Assembly (NCBI RefSeq): GCF_000308775.1 | Contig: NZ_BAGJ01000130.1 | Span: forward strand, 1-50,507 | DNA from: Nocardia testacea NBRC 100365 | GTDB lineage: Bacteria > Actinomycetota > Actinomycetes > Mycobacteriales > Mycobacteriaceae | Length of the DNA: 50,507 nt | Direction: 5' to 3' | Shown here: piece by piece, positions 25,858 to 34,643 of the stretch | How positions within the stretch are numbered: the first letter of the stretch is position 1 | Layout: each line of letters starts with the position of its first letter | The notes under the pieces: model-generated | Told to the model about the DNA's origin: nothing | The model's database searches: none | The model's input: only the letters and a program-made list of their open reading frames with translations | Translations under genes and position numbers: made by a program

Positions 25858-27891
25858 ATGCCTGTAGCAGGTCCGAAATTGCATGGGCTGGAGCCGATCA
25901 CCGGGGGGTTGATCGAACAATTGGTCCAGCGTCCGCAGGGCCGCAGCCGCGCGCTACCGGTAGTGGTGGCGTTGGGGCCGCCCGGTAGCGGGAAAACCGT
26001 ACTGTTGCAAGAACTCGCGCAGCGCTGCGCGAAACTTCCCCTCGCCCAGGTGGATCTACGCCAGGGCGAACGCGCACCGCGCGAGGTGTTCGGTGAACTC
26101 GCCTTCGAACTGGGCCGGTACCGCCGCCAATTCGGCCGGATCGCCTTCCCGCAGCTGTGGCTGTGCCTGGTGGCGGTGGGCAGCACCCTGCACATGCACG
26201 AGGACAACCGCCGGGAGGCACTGCGGAATCTGCGCCAGGTGGTCTCCAGCGCCCAGCCGATGGAAGCGCGCAGTCAGGGCGTCGCCGATATCCTCGAAGC
26301 CGCGGGCCAGGTGCCCGAGGGTCTGTCCCCGTGGGTGGCCGTCACCGTGGAAACCCTGCTGCAGAGCCTGAACCGGCTCAACATCAGGCGGCGGATCAAA
26401 CAGGGCCCCCGGCTGGCCGGCGATCAGATCCGCCGCGAGGACATGCTCATCGATCTCGCCAAATGGGCGCACGGTGACGACGAGTCCCGCACCGAGGCCG
26501 ATGCCATCTTCGGTATGGCCTTCCTGCACGACCTGCGCCAGGCCTACAGCGGCGTCCGCGGTGCCCGCCGCACGCTCAATTCCGTACTGTTACTGGACAA
26601 CGCGCACACTCCGGCGGGCCGGCAGTTCCTGCAGACCCTGCGCGAGGCGCGCCGCCGCAACGGCGCCGAACCCGATCCGCTGGTGGTCGTCGCCACCAGC
26701 GCGCAGTGGCTACCGGCCTGGAGCGAATGCTGGCACCGCCCCGGAATGCACCGGTTCAGCGAGGACACCGAACGCCGCGAACCCGAACACCGCACGGGTG
26801 GTATCGACTGGCCGGTCCCGCGTAACCCGCCCGATATCCCCGCCGACTGGGCGGCGGCCGACAATCCGGCGGCGTCCTGGTTTCCCTGGTATCTCATTGA
26901 TCTGAGCCGGTTGAGCGAGCAGACCACGGGCGACCTCGTCGCCGACCGGCGGATGCGTTCGATCTCCCGGGTCGCGACCTTCGTCCGGTCGCTCACCGGC
27001 GGGAACGCCGCCGGAACCACCGATGTCATCGCCGCGCTGAGCCGGACCGGTGAGGACGATCCACTCACCGGCGCGCGCACCGTTCTCACCACGACCGTGG
27101 GCACCGCGCACGATCCGCTACCGGAACCGGTCGAGCTGCCGGGCACCGTGCTCGGTCGCGCCCGGGAGCGGCTGCTCGGCGATTTCCTGGACAGCGAGAG
27201 CATGCGCGATCTGGTGACCGTCGCCGCGGGGCGCACCGTGGATGTCATCTACCGGCCGGAAGTGCTGGATTCGGCCCTACCCGACGGTGAGGCGCTACTC
27301 CAGGAACTGCGCAATCGGCTGTGGATCCGCACTGTCGAGGGGCCCGAACCGGAAATGGTGCTCGATACCTGGTTGCGCCGTATCCTGCTCTGCGAACTCG
27401 CCGGCCGCGGTCCGGCGGACCCACGGAATTGGGAGCGCACCCACACGATATGCCGGGAGGTGTACCGGCGCGGATTCGCCGAAGGGGATCCGGAGGACGA
27501 GGCCGAGGCCCTCTACCACGATCTCGCGCTCGGCCGGCTCGGCGGCGCCATCGAGTACCTGGGGCGGCCGTTCGTACCCGGCCACGCCGAATTCGGCCGC
27601 GCCACGGCCGCCGCCTGGCTGTCCGATCTGGACCTTATCACCGGCGCCCCGCGCCGCCCGGACGACGGGGGGACCCCGTTCGCGCAGGTCGAGGCGATCG
27701 TCCGGGACAACGGGCTGGAACCCGAACACGAACTGGCCTGGTTGATCGCCGCGCTGTGGGTCTCCAACGATCCGTTGGGCGACCCCCAGCGGACCCTGGA
27801 TCGCACCATCGAGAACGAATTCCGGCAATTGGCCCGGGGTCTCGGCCGCGGGGCACTGCTGCTGTACGAACGGGCGGAGAGGTATCGATGA
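25858..27891 (+). CDS. P-loop ATPase of unknown function, paired with a tethered receptor
   Basis: 677 residues. The ATG at 25858 has GGGAGG just upstream. Walker A is GPPGSGKT (residues 40-47), Walker B is NSVLLLDNAH (241-250, Asp 247) and VVVATSAQW (~275-283) could be a sensor. The long insert between Walker A and B (about 190 residues) is helical and basic. The C-terminal ~350 residues are helical, without membrane spans or recognised domains. It overlaps the next gene by ATGA. The layout (NTPase first, large helical C-terminus) recalls AAA/STAND signalling ATPases but no named family is recognised. It is not an ABC ATPase: no LSGGQ-like signature is present. Confidence 0.8.
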   Translation: MPVAGPKLHGLEPITGGLIEQLVQRPQGRSRALPVVVALGPPGSGKTVLLQELAQRCAKLPLAQVDLRQGERAPREVFGELAFELGRYRRQFGRIAFPQLWLCLVAVGSTLHMHEDNRREALRNLRQVVSSAQPMEARSQGVADILEAAGQVPEGLSPWVAVTVETLLQSLNRLNIRRRIKQGPRLAGDQIRREDMLIDLAKWAHGDDESRTEADAIFGMAFLHDLRQAYSGVRGARRTLNSVLLLDNAHTPAGRQFLQTLREARRRNGAEPDPLVVVATSAQWLPAWSECWHRPGMHRFSEDTERREPEHRTGGIDWPVPRNPPDIPADWAAADNPAASWFPWYLIDLSRLSEQTTGDLVADRRMRSISRVATFVRSLTGGNAAGTTDVIAALSRTGEDDPLTGARTVLTTTVGTAHDPLPEPVELPGTVLGRARERLLGDFLDSESMRDLVTVAAGRTVDVIYRPEVLDSALPDGEALLQELRNRLWIRTVEGPEPEMVLDTWLRRILLCELAGRGPADPRNWERTHTICREVYRRGFAEGDPEDEAEALYHDLALGRLGGAIEYLGRPFVPGHAEFGRATAAAWLSDLDLITGAPRRPDDGGTPFAQVEAIVRDNGLEPEHELAWLIAALWVSNDPLGDPQRTLDRTIENEFRQLARGLGRGALLLYERAERYR

Positions 27892-29354
27892 GCACTTTGA
27901 TCCAGCCGCCACCACCCGCCTATCGGAAATGGTGGTGGGTCCCCGCCACGATCGCGGTGGTGGCCCTGGTGGTCACCGCCGTGTTCTGGTTGCCCACGGT
28001 GTTCCGGGCCGGCAACAGTTGCGGTGCGGGCGTCGTCCACAGCGGACCGCGCGGCGAATGCGCCGGAGTCACCGACGGCGGGGTGGTCTTCGCCCCGGAA
28101 CTCGCCGATATCGAGAAACGCATTCTCGACGAGAACCGCGCCGTCGAGAATTCCGCGGATCCGTATGTGAGCGTCGTGATGCTGTCGCCGATGACACCGG
28201 GCGACAGCGCCGAGGGCATCGTGACCATGTCGGGTATCCGGCACCGGCTCGAAGGCGCGCATCTGGCCCAGCTCGCGGCGAACCGGACCGATATCTGGGG
28301 CAACACTCCCAAGATCAGGCTGCTGCTGGCCAATCCCGGCAGCGATTTCGCCGAATGGGAGACCGCGGTAAGTGAAATCGAGGCCCGGCGCGAGCCGGAT
28401 CGGATAGTGGCGGTCACCGGCATCGCGTTCAGTGTCCAGAACGCGGTCCGGTCCATCGAACGTCTCACCGGAGCCGATATGCCGGTCGTCGGCTCCACCC
28501 TGACCGCCGGCGATCTGCCGGTCCTGCGCGGATTCCTGCGGGTCTCCCCGTCCGCCGCCGACCACGCGCGGACCGCCGCCGAATATCTGTCCACCCGCAG
28601 CCGGCGAATACTGATCGTCCGCGACGACAGTCCGGTCGACCACTACGGCCGGACCCTCGCCGAAGCGTTCGCGGCGAGCTTCCCCGACGATCCCCAGCGC
28701 TTCGCCGGCACGGTGGAGGGTTACGACTCCGAAATCGGCAATGTGGCCAACGCGTTCCACTACATGATGCCCAACATCTGCCAGAACGCCCCCGACACCA
28801 TCTATTTCGCGGGCCGGGCCGCCCACGCGCTCACCTTCCTGACCGCGCTCGCCGAACGCCGCTGCCGGGAACTCCCGATCCGGGTGGTCACCGGCGACGA
28901 TATGCCGTACTACCGCCTCTCGGAGAGCCCCGCCCGGGTCGCGCTGGAAACGGGAGTGTCGGTGCTGTACACCGGGCTCGTCCATCCGCAGGCGTGGCGC
29001 GACCATCCGGAACGGTTCAATCTGCACTCCGTCGAACAGTTCTCCCCCGGCTGCGCGGGTCCGGTCTGCTATCGCGCGTTCTCCGACGACACCCTCGACG
29101 ACTTCGCCGCCGTCATGGAACACGACGCGGTGGTGACGGCTGTCCAGGCGATCCGGCAGGCGGCCGGGTACGCCGGGACCACCGTGCACTCCGACCAGGT
29201 ACTACAGGCCATGAAACGCCTGCACGGCGCCACCGCGGTCCGGGGGGCCAGCGGGGTGCTCTCGTTCGACGAGAACGGACTCCCGACAGACAAACCCATA
29301 CCGATTCTGGAGGCGTTGGACGGTGCGCCGCCGCGCTACGTCGAACTCCCGTGA
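27888..29354 (+). CDS. Membrane-tethered periplasmic-binding-protein-like receptor (type 1 PBP fold)
   Basis: 488 residues, in ATGA overlap with the ATPase. A short Pro-rich cytoplasmic tail (STLIQPPPPAYRKW) is followed by one membrane helix (~residues 17-36) and an extracytoplasmic part. This resembles branched-chain amino-acid receptors (Peripla_BP_6): IVAVTGIAFSVQNAVRSIERL, ADMPVVGSTLTAGDL, ARTAAEYLSTRSRRILIVRDDS, DTIYFAGRAAHALTFLTALA, and at the C-terminus AVQAIRQAAG. There is no lipobox and no ABC permease nearby, so transport is unlikely. A ligand sensor working with the ATPase is inferred. Cys pairs (NSCGAG ... GECAG; NICQN ... RRCREL; GCAGPVC) may form disulfides. Confidence 0.82.
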   Translation: MSTLIQPPPPAYRKWWWVPATIAVVALVVTAVFWLPTVFRAGNSCGAGVVHSGPRGECAGVTDGGVVFAPELADIEKRILDENRAVENSADPYVSVVMLSPMTPGDSAEGIVTMSGIRHRLEGAHLAQLAANRTDIWGNTPKIRLLLANPGSDFAEWETAVSEIEARREPDRIVAVTGIAFSVQNAVRSIERLTGADMPVVGSTLTAGDLPVLRGFLRVSPSAADHARTAAEYLSTRSRRILIVRDDSPVDHYGRTLAEAFAASFPDDPQRFAGTVEGYDSEIGNVANAFHYMMPNICQNAPDTIYFAGRAAHALTFLTALAERRCRELPIRVVTGDDMPYYRLSESPARVALETGVSVLYTGLVHPQAWRDHPERFNLHSVEQFSPGCAGPVCYRAFSDDTLDDFAAVMEHDAVVTAVQAIRQAAGYAGTTVHSDQVLQAMKRLHGATAVRGASGVLSFDENGLPTDKPIPILEALDGAPPRYVELP

Positions 29355-29382
29355 CCCGCGCCGGAGCACCACGATCATCGGC

Positions 29383-30564
29383 TCAGGGCCGCGAAGCCTC
29401 ACACAGGAAGACGGTCGCCGCGCTGCCGATGCGGGTGATCACGAGCGTGAAGGGCCGGGATCCGTCGAGCTTGAGGCGGCGCCGCAGCACATCGGGATCG
29501 ATATCTACGCCACGGACCAGGATCTCCAGCGGCCCGCAGTCCCGGCGGCGCAGTTCGGCCCGCAACACCTTCTCGCGCAGTGCGCAGCGGTCGAGGATCC
29601 GGAAGCCGCGCACCCCGTCGGGGGGACGGTCGCCGGTCAGGTAGGCGATCCGCGGATCGAGCTGCCACAGACCGTGCCGGGACGCGTAGTGCCGGACCAG
29701 TCCGGCACGCACCACCGCGCCGTCCGGGTCCACGATCCACTCCCCCGGCGCGCGCTCCGGGATCTCGCTCGGATCGGCATCGGTGAGGGTGGTCGCCGCC
29801 CCGGCGGTGGTGAGAACGGTGGCCCGGCGGCCGACCCCGGGCTCGCGCAGACCGGCCGACCACAGGCATGCTTCCCGGACCCCGCCGTCCAGCGAGACGA
29901 CCTCGATCTCACCGTCCCAGCCCAGTGCGCCGAAATCCAGGCCGGGAGCGCATTTCACGACCAGATCGCGACCCGCGTACACCGACAACAGCTCCGGTAG
30001 CGGTGGTTGCAGCGCGGCCGGGTCGTGGGTGCGTTTCCCATCGGCCCGCCGGCCCGGATCGGCCACCACGACCGTGCCGGATGTGCACGGGACCAGGGCA
30101 TCGGCGCGTACGAGCACAATGTTGCCCGATGCCGGAGCCGGGTGGGCCAGATTGTGCCGGGCCATGGCCAGCCGGACCGGGTCCAGATCGCTGCCGACCA
30201 CCCGCGGGCACACCCGGGCCAGTTCGGCCGGCTCCGCGCCGATCGAGCAGGTGACGTCGTGGACATCGCGACCCGCCAGCCGGCGCGCGCGATGGCGGGC
30301 GACCAGGGTCGGGGTGGCCTGCTGTACCGCGTCGTCGGTCAGCAGCCACTCCTGGGCGCCGGACAGTTTGGCCGCGGCCCGGCGACGCAGGCGGACGGTC
30401 TCGATGAGCGCCGGAGCGCGCTCACCGTAGGCCCGGCGCACCGCGGCCACATCGCGGAGCTGCGAGGCGGAAGTGAGTTCGAGTTCCGCGACCTCGGCCA
30501 GCGCGGCGGTACCGGCCGCCGAGCCGAGATAGCCGATATCGGCCGCACCGAAGCCGTAGCCCAC
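29383..30564 (-). CDS. THUMP-like domain class I methyltransferase (Rv3037c-like)
   Basis: 393 residues from a GTG at 30564 whose G is also the last base of the preceding TAG. N-terminal helical region VGYGFGAADIGYLGSAAGTA, a Rossmann SAM-binding part with VHDVTCSIGAEPAELARV and VVGSDLDPVRLAMARHNL, then TVVVADPGRRADGKR (the DPPR-like motif), and a C-terminal THUMP-like/trm-type domain ending with SAATVFLCEA. In mycobacteria it lies in the MGLP gene neighbourhood but the class resembles RNA/DNA methyltransferases, so either role is possible. It is co-transcribed with the next upstream methyltransferase. Confidence 0.85.
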   Translation of the reverse strand: MGYGFGAADIGYLGSAAGTAALAEVAELELTSASQLRDVAAVRRAYGERAPALIETVRLRRRAAAKLSGAQEWLLTDDAVQQATPTLVARHRARRLAGRDVHDVTCSIGAEPAELARVCPRVVGSDLDPVRLAMARHNLAHPAPASGNIVLVRADALVPCTSGTVVVADPGRRADGKRTHDPAALQPPLPELLSVYAGRDLVVKCAPGLDFGALGWDGEIEVVSLDGGVREACLWSAGLREPGVGRRATVLTTAGAATTLTDADPSEIPERAPGEWIVDPDGAVVRAGLVRHYASRHGLWQLDPRIAYLTGDRPPDGVRGFRILDRCALREKVLRAELRRRDCGPLEILVRGVDIDPDVLRRRLKLDGSRPFTLVITRIGSAATVFLCEASRP

Positions 30565-31544
30565 TATTTCCCGGCGGCAGCCGGTTTCACTCCGGTGATC
30601 ATGGCGTTGTAGAAGAACTGCCGCGGCACCACCCGGCGCATCACGTTCTCGTCCACCCAGCTCAACCCGAGCCAGGCGCGGTACATCGCCATCCGGTAGC
30701 CCCAGGTGAGCTTCTCGTCCGGAACGGCCGCCTCGAAGGTCCGCACCGGCCAGCCCCACAGCGCGGCGGCGAACTCCTCGGTGTGCGCGGCCACATCCAC
30801 CGCGCCCGCCGAGCGCGCCATCCCCTCGAGCTGGTTCGGGTCGAAGGTGTGCAGATCGACCACGGCCTCCAGCGCGGCGGCCCGCGACGATTCGTCCAGC
30901 TCTTCCTGGGGGCGCCGCCAATCCCGCAGGAACGGCAGTTTGGTGAGGGCGGTGGTCGCCTTCCAGGTGATGTTGCCCAGATTGCGGGCATAGAAGTTGC
31001 CGATGGTGGTGGGTTCGCCGGCGAAGACGAAACGGCCGCCCGGTTTCAGCACCCGCAGGCATTCCCGCAGCGACTGCTCCACATCCGGGATGTGGTGCAG
31101 CACCGCGTGTCCGACGACCAGATCGAAGGTGTCGTCCTCGTAGGGGATGGTCTCGGCGTCGGCGACCCGGCCGTCCACATCCAGGCCCAGGTGTTCGGCA
31201 TTGCGCAACGCGACCTTCACCATGCCGGGCGACAGATCGGTGACCGAGCCGCTCTTGGCGATCCCGGACTGCATGAGGTTCAGCAGGAAGAAACCGGTAC
31301 CGCAGCCCAGTTCGAGAGCCCGCTCGTACGGCAACTCCGCATCGGTGCCGACCGCGGCGTCGAACCGGCCGCGGGCGTAATCGATACAGCGTTCGTCATA
31401 GGAGATCGACCATTTGTCGTCGTAGGTCTCGGCTTCCCAGTCGTGATACAGCACCTGGGCGAGCTTGGTGTCCTCGAATGCAGCTTCGACCTCCGCGGCG
31501 GTGGCGTGCGGATGGGGAGCGGGGTCGTCGGGGCGTACCGTCAT
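30564..31544 (-). CDS. Class I SAM-dependent methyltransferase (Rv3038c-like)
   Basis: 326 residues. N-terminal FEDTKLAQVLYHDWEAETYDDKWSIS is characteristic of the Rv3038c family. Motif I is ALELGCGTGFFLLNLMQ near 95, followed by VTDLSPGMV, DAETIPYEDDTFDLVVGHAVLHHIPD and CLRVLKPGGRFVFAGEP. The C-terminal ~120 residues (ARSAGAVDVAAHTEEFAAALWGW) give substrate specificity, unknown. The TAG stop shares a base with the GTG of the THUMP-like gene, showing coupling. It begins the minus-strand run; the crotonase gene upstream is 72 bases away. Confidence 0.88.
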   Translation of the reverse strand: MTVRPDDPAPHPHATAAEVEAAFEDTKLAQVLYHDWEAETYDDKWSISYDERCIDYARGRFDAAVGTDAELPYERALELGCGTGFFLLNLMQSGIAKSGSVTDLSPGMVKVALRNAEHLGLDVDGRVADAETIPYEDDTFDLVVGHAVLHHIPDVEQSLRECLRVLKPGGRFVFAGEPTTIGNFYARNLGNITWKATTALTKLPFLRDWRRPQEELDESSRAAALEAVVDLHTFDPNQLEGMARSAGAVDVAAHTEEFAAALWGWPVRTFEAAVPDEKLTWGYRMAMYRAWLGLSWVDENVMRRVVPRQFFYNAMITGVKPAAAGK

Positions 31545-31616
31545 GGTCGGAGAGCCTATCCTTTCCCGGCCGGACTTCCGATACCGCCGGGTAGGTTCCG
31601 GTGACCCGCGACTCGT

Positions 31617-32399
31617 TCAGCGGCCGGTGAAGGCTGCCGACCCCGGCCCGTCCCGCAGGTAGGAGCGGGTTCCGAGGCGTTGGTCCGCGGTGGTGAACAG
31701 CTGCGCCCACTCGGCACGGGCCCGTTCGTGACCGTGCGGCCCCGCCTCGAACACCGCCTTGGCCGCGGCCAGCGCCCGCGCCGGACCGTCGGTGAACCGG
31801 CGGGCCCAGGCGATCGCCACCTCCAGAACATCGTCGGGCGCGACGACCTGATCCACCAGACCCAGCCGTGCGGCCTCCTCGGCCTCGACGAAACGTCCGC
31901 TGTACACCAGATCCTTCGCCGCCCCCGGGCCGATCAGCAGCGACAGCCGCCGGATCCCGGCCAGCGGGATGAGTCCGGCATCGATCTGCGGAAATCCGAG
32001 CTTCACATTGTCGCCGACGATCCGCCGGTCCGCCCCCAGCGCCAGTTCCAGACCCGACCCCAGGGCGTAGCCGCTGATCGCGGCGACCGTGGGCTGCGGG
32101 ACCGCGCTCAGGCAATTCAGCGCGGTCTGCAGATCACCGGCCATGGCGGCGGCCTGTTCGGCGGGCAGCCCGGCGAGCTCGGCCAGATCGTCACCGGCGC
32201 AGAACACCCGCTCGTCCCCGTAGACCACCAGCGCGGCGATCTCCGGATCGGCGCCGCAGGCCGCGGCCGCCTCGGCGATCTCCCGGATCAACTGGGTGCC
32301 GAACAGATTCATCGGCGGGCGGGCGATCCGCAGCACCGCCACACCACGCCCGGATTCGCTCGGGTCGCCGGACCGGGACAGGGATACGAATTCCGCCAT
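31617..32399 (-). CDS. Enoyl-CoA hydratase/isomerase family protein (crotonase fold)
   Basis: 260 residues, orthologue position of echA17. Crotonase features: ARPPMNLFGTQLIREI, CAGDDLAELAG (oxyanion hole), AISGYALGSGLELALGADRRI with the first catalytic Glu (in GLELAL). The second catalytic Glu of classical hydratase, in the PEI of QPEILLG, is replaced by Gln here (FPQIDAGLIPLAG), and the GAGG turn is altered. The substrate reaction may therefore not be hydration. It starts 12 bases after the Nudix stop and is likely in the same operon. Confidence 0.86.
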   Translation of the reverse strand: MAEFVSLSRSGDPSESGRGVAVLRIARPPMNLFGTQLIREIAEAAAACGADPEIAALVVYGDERVFCAGDDLAELAGLPAEQAAAMAGDLQTALNCLSAVPQPTVAAISGYALGSGLELALGADRRIVGDNVKLGFPQIDAGLIPLAGIRRLSLLIGPGAAKDLVYSGRFVEAEEAARLGLVDQVVAPDDVLEVAIAWARRFTDGPARALAAAKAVFEAGPHGHERARAEWAQLFTTADQRLGTRSYLRDGPGSAAFTGR

Positions 32400-32410
32400 G
32401 GACGCCTACG

Positions 32411-33310
32411 CTACCGGCCGGCGGCGGCGCCGCCCGCATTCCCGGTGCCACCCAGCAGCGACGGATCGGTATCGCGCATTCCCTTCGACCCGACCAGCCG
32501 CGAGGGGTCCGGGAGATCGGCGAAGTACCGCAGATTGTCCGGGAACTGCAGCAACTGCTTACCGTCGACCTCACCGAACACCGGCTGGATCGGATCGATC
32601 CGCGGTTCGGCCGCCAGGATCTGCGCGGTATCGGAGTAACCGGCCAGCGAGGTCAGCTGCGACCAGGTCGGCGGTAGCAGTACATGCTCACCCGCCCGCC
32701 ACGTCTCGAGCGCCGCCGCCGGAGTGGACCAGTGCACCAGATCGGTTTCGGTGGTCGCCCCGTCGGCCCGCTGCCCCGCGGGCAGCATCGCCACGAAGAA
32801 GTTGGTGTCGTAGCGGCGGCGCTCCACCGTCGGAGTGATCCAGCGCGACCACGGCCGCAGGAGATCGGCACGCAACACCAGCCGCTGCTCGGCCAGGAAC
32901 TCCGACAGTGTCAGATCCCGGCCCTCGATCCGCTCCCGCTCGCCGCGGTAGCCGGTGGTATCGGCGACGACGGTTTCGGCGGTGGGCCCGGCCAGCAGTA
33001 CCCCGCACTCCTCGAAGGTCTCCCGCACCGCCGCGCAGACCAGCGCTTTGGCCCGGGCCTCGGACACCCCGAACCGCTCCCCCCACCAGCGCGGAGACGG
33101 CCCGGCCCAGTCGATCGCCACCTCCGCGTCCACGGGATCCACCCGGCCACCCGGGAAGGCGGTCATCCCGGCGGCGAAATCCATCGCACCGGCCCGCCGC
33201 TGCAGGAAAACCTCCGGACCGGCGGCACCGTCGCGCACCAGCATCACGGTCGAGGCGTCCTTGGCCTCGGGCACCCCCGCCGCCGAATCCGGCACAGTCG
33301 TCTCACTCAC
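32411..33310 (-). CDS. Nudix hydrolase (Rv3040c-like)
   Basis: 299 residues from a GTG at 33310 with AGGG eight bases upstream; the alternative ATG at 33334 sits at the edge of a palindromic repeat. The Nudix box is stretched: AFPGGRVDPVD, then a ~30-residue insert, then RETFEECGVLL (REx2EExGV) supplying the metal-binding Glu residues, as in the long-insert Nudix class. Earlier STVMLVRDG and FLQRRAGAMDF and the C-terminal RWITPTVERRRYDTNFFVAMLP agree. Substrate, a nucleoside diphosphate linked to something, is unknown. Confidence 0.85.
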   Translation of the reverse strand: MSETTVPDSAAGVPEAKDASTVMLVRDGAAGPEVFLQRRAGAMDFAAGMTAFPGGRVDPVDAEVAIDWAGPSPRWWGERFGVSEARAKALVCAAVRETFEECGVLLAGPTAETVVADTTGYRGERERIEGRDLTLSEFLAEQRLVLRADLLRPWSRWITPTVERRRYDTNFFVAMLPAGQRADGATTETDLVHWSTPAAALETWRAGEHVLLPPTWSQLTSLAGYSDTAQILAAEPRIDPIQPVFGEVDGKQLLQFPDNLRYFADLPDPSRLVGSKGMRDTDPSLLGGTGNAGGAAAGR

Positions 33311-33335
33311 CCCTCGCACCCTAGCTGTGTTCATG

Positions 33336-33497
33336 GCGCGCTGGCGCGCGCGGGGTTGAGGCCCCCTCGGTCTCGCCGTTTCGGCCTCGAGACTTGCGCT
33401 TCGCGCGGGCGCTTTCGAGGCCGAAACGGCGAGACGGGCCTCAACCCTTGAGGTGTCTCGCAGAACTCGACACATGGGGGTTGCGTCGGCATTCGAT
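33336..33497 (-). repeat. Large palindromic repeat, copy 1
   Basis: Perfect 12-bp outer stem (33353-33364 with 33436-33447) and perfect 21-bp inner stem (33370-33390 with 33415-33435), joined by a 5-base bulge on one side and a 24-base GC-rich loop with its own small hairpin. An alternating GCGC hairpin lies at the end toward the Nudix start. Conserved sequence continues to about 33497. Orientation is opposite to copies 2 and 3. Confidence 0.9.
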
Positions 33498-33682
33498 GGC
33501 CGGGTCGGTATGGGGCCTCTCCGCCACGGCCGACCGCCGGCTTCCCCGGCGGGCGGACAGCGTCCGGGAACAGACGCTGGAACGACTCCGTGTCCGGTTG
33601 TCCGCTCTATCGGTTGTCGGCTGCTCACGGCTTCACCACGGTTGCGCGGAGGCCCGCGCTATCCGTTTCCTCGGTGGATTCG

Positions 33683-34516
33683 TTACCGCGACCGGTGCCG
33701 GCCCAGCCGGCGCTTCCGGCGGGCGAAGTACCGGCCGTCGATCCGGTCGAGGGCGATGGACTGGCGGAACGCCTCGCTCAGGTTCTCGGCGGTGAGCACA
33801 TCGTCGAGCAACCCCTGGGTGACGATCTCGCCCTCGCTGATGAGCATGCAGTGGGTGAAACCCGGCGGGATCTCCTCGACGTGATGGGTGACCAGCACCA
33901 GCGCCGGGGAGTCGGGGTCGGCGGCCAGGTCGCCCAGGCTCTCCACGAGTTCCTCCCGGCCGCCCAGGTCCACGCCCGCGGCCGGTTCGTCCAGCAGCAG
34001 CAACTCCGGATCGGTCATGAGGGCGCGGGCGATCAGGACCCGTTTGCGTTCGCCTTCGGACAGGGTGCCGTAGGTGCGGTCCAGAAGATGTTCGGCGCCC
34101 AGGCTTTCCAGCATGTCGATCGCGCGGTCGGTGTCGACATCGTCGTATTTCTCCCGCCACCGGCCGAGGACCGCGTACCCGGCGGAGACGACCAGGTCGG
34201 CCACTCGTTCCTCCGGTGGGATACGCGCGGCCAGGGCCGCCGACGACAGGCCGATCCGGGGCCGCAGTTCGCTGACGTTCGTTTTGCCGAGTCGTTCACC
34301 CAGTACGTAGGCGGTGCCGTAAGAGGGGTGGGTCTCGGCCGCCGCGACCTGCAACAGCGAGGTCTTACCGGCTCCGTTGGGGCCCAGGACGACCCAGCGT
34401 TCGTCGAGTTCTACCTGCCAGGTCACCGGGCCGACGAGATTGTGCCCGTTGCGGCGGATGGAAACATTGGTGAAGTCGATGAGCAGATCTGGATCGGGAT
34501 GCGCCACGCGCTCCAT
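33683..34516 (-). CDS. ABC transporter ATP-binding protein (Rv3041c-like)
   Basis: 277 residues from the ATG at 34516. Walker A GPNGAGKTS near residue 45, signature LSEGERKR, Walker B LLLLDEPAAGVDLGGREEL, and the switch His in VTHHVEEIP. No transmembrane partner gene is adjacent, so it may act with distant permeases or in a non-transport role. A GTG four codons in (VAHPDPDLL) is an alternative start. It is separated from the Nudix gene by a palindromic repeat and ~370 bp. Confidence 0.88.
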   Translation of the reverse strand: MERVAHPDPDLLIDFTNVSIRRNGHNLVGPVTWQVELDERWVVLGPNGAGKTSLLQVAAAETHPSYGTAYVLGERLGKTNVSELRPRIGLSSAALAARIPPEERVADLVVSAGYAVLGRWREKYDDVDTDRAIDMLESLGAEHLLDRTYGTLSEGERKRVLIARALMTDPELLLLDEPAAGVDLGGREELVESLGDLAADPDSPALVLVTHHVEEIPPGFTHCMLISEGEIVTQGLLDDVLTAENLSEAFRQSIALDRIDGRYFARRKRRLGRHRSR

Positions 34517-34643
34517 CTTGTCTCGAGGCGAACACACTCGCGGCACCGGGCACCCACGATCCGCCGCGGCCCCGGTAGGCGAGACCGTAAGAAACGGCAG
34601 TATGCGACAAACGGGACGGGAGCCGCAGGCCGTGGGCAACGCC

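Noticed and set aside
25858..29354. Branched-chain amino-acid ABC transporter
   Set aside because: The ATPase lacks an ABC signature, there is no permease, and the receptor is anchored by a membrane helix rather than released or lipidated.
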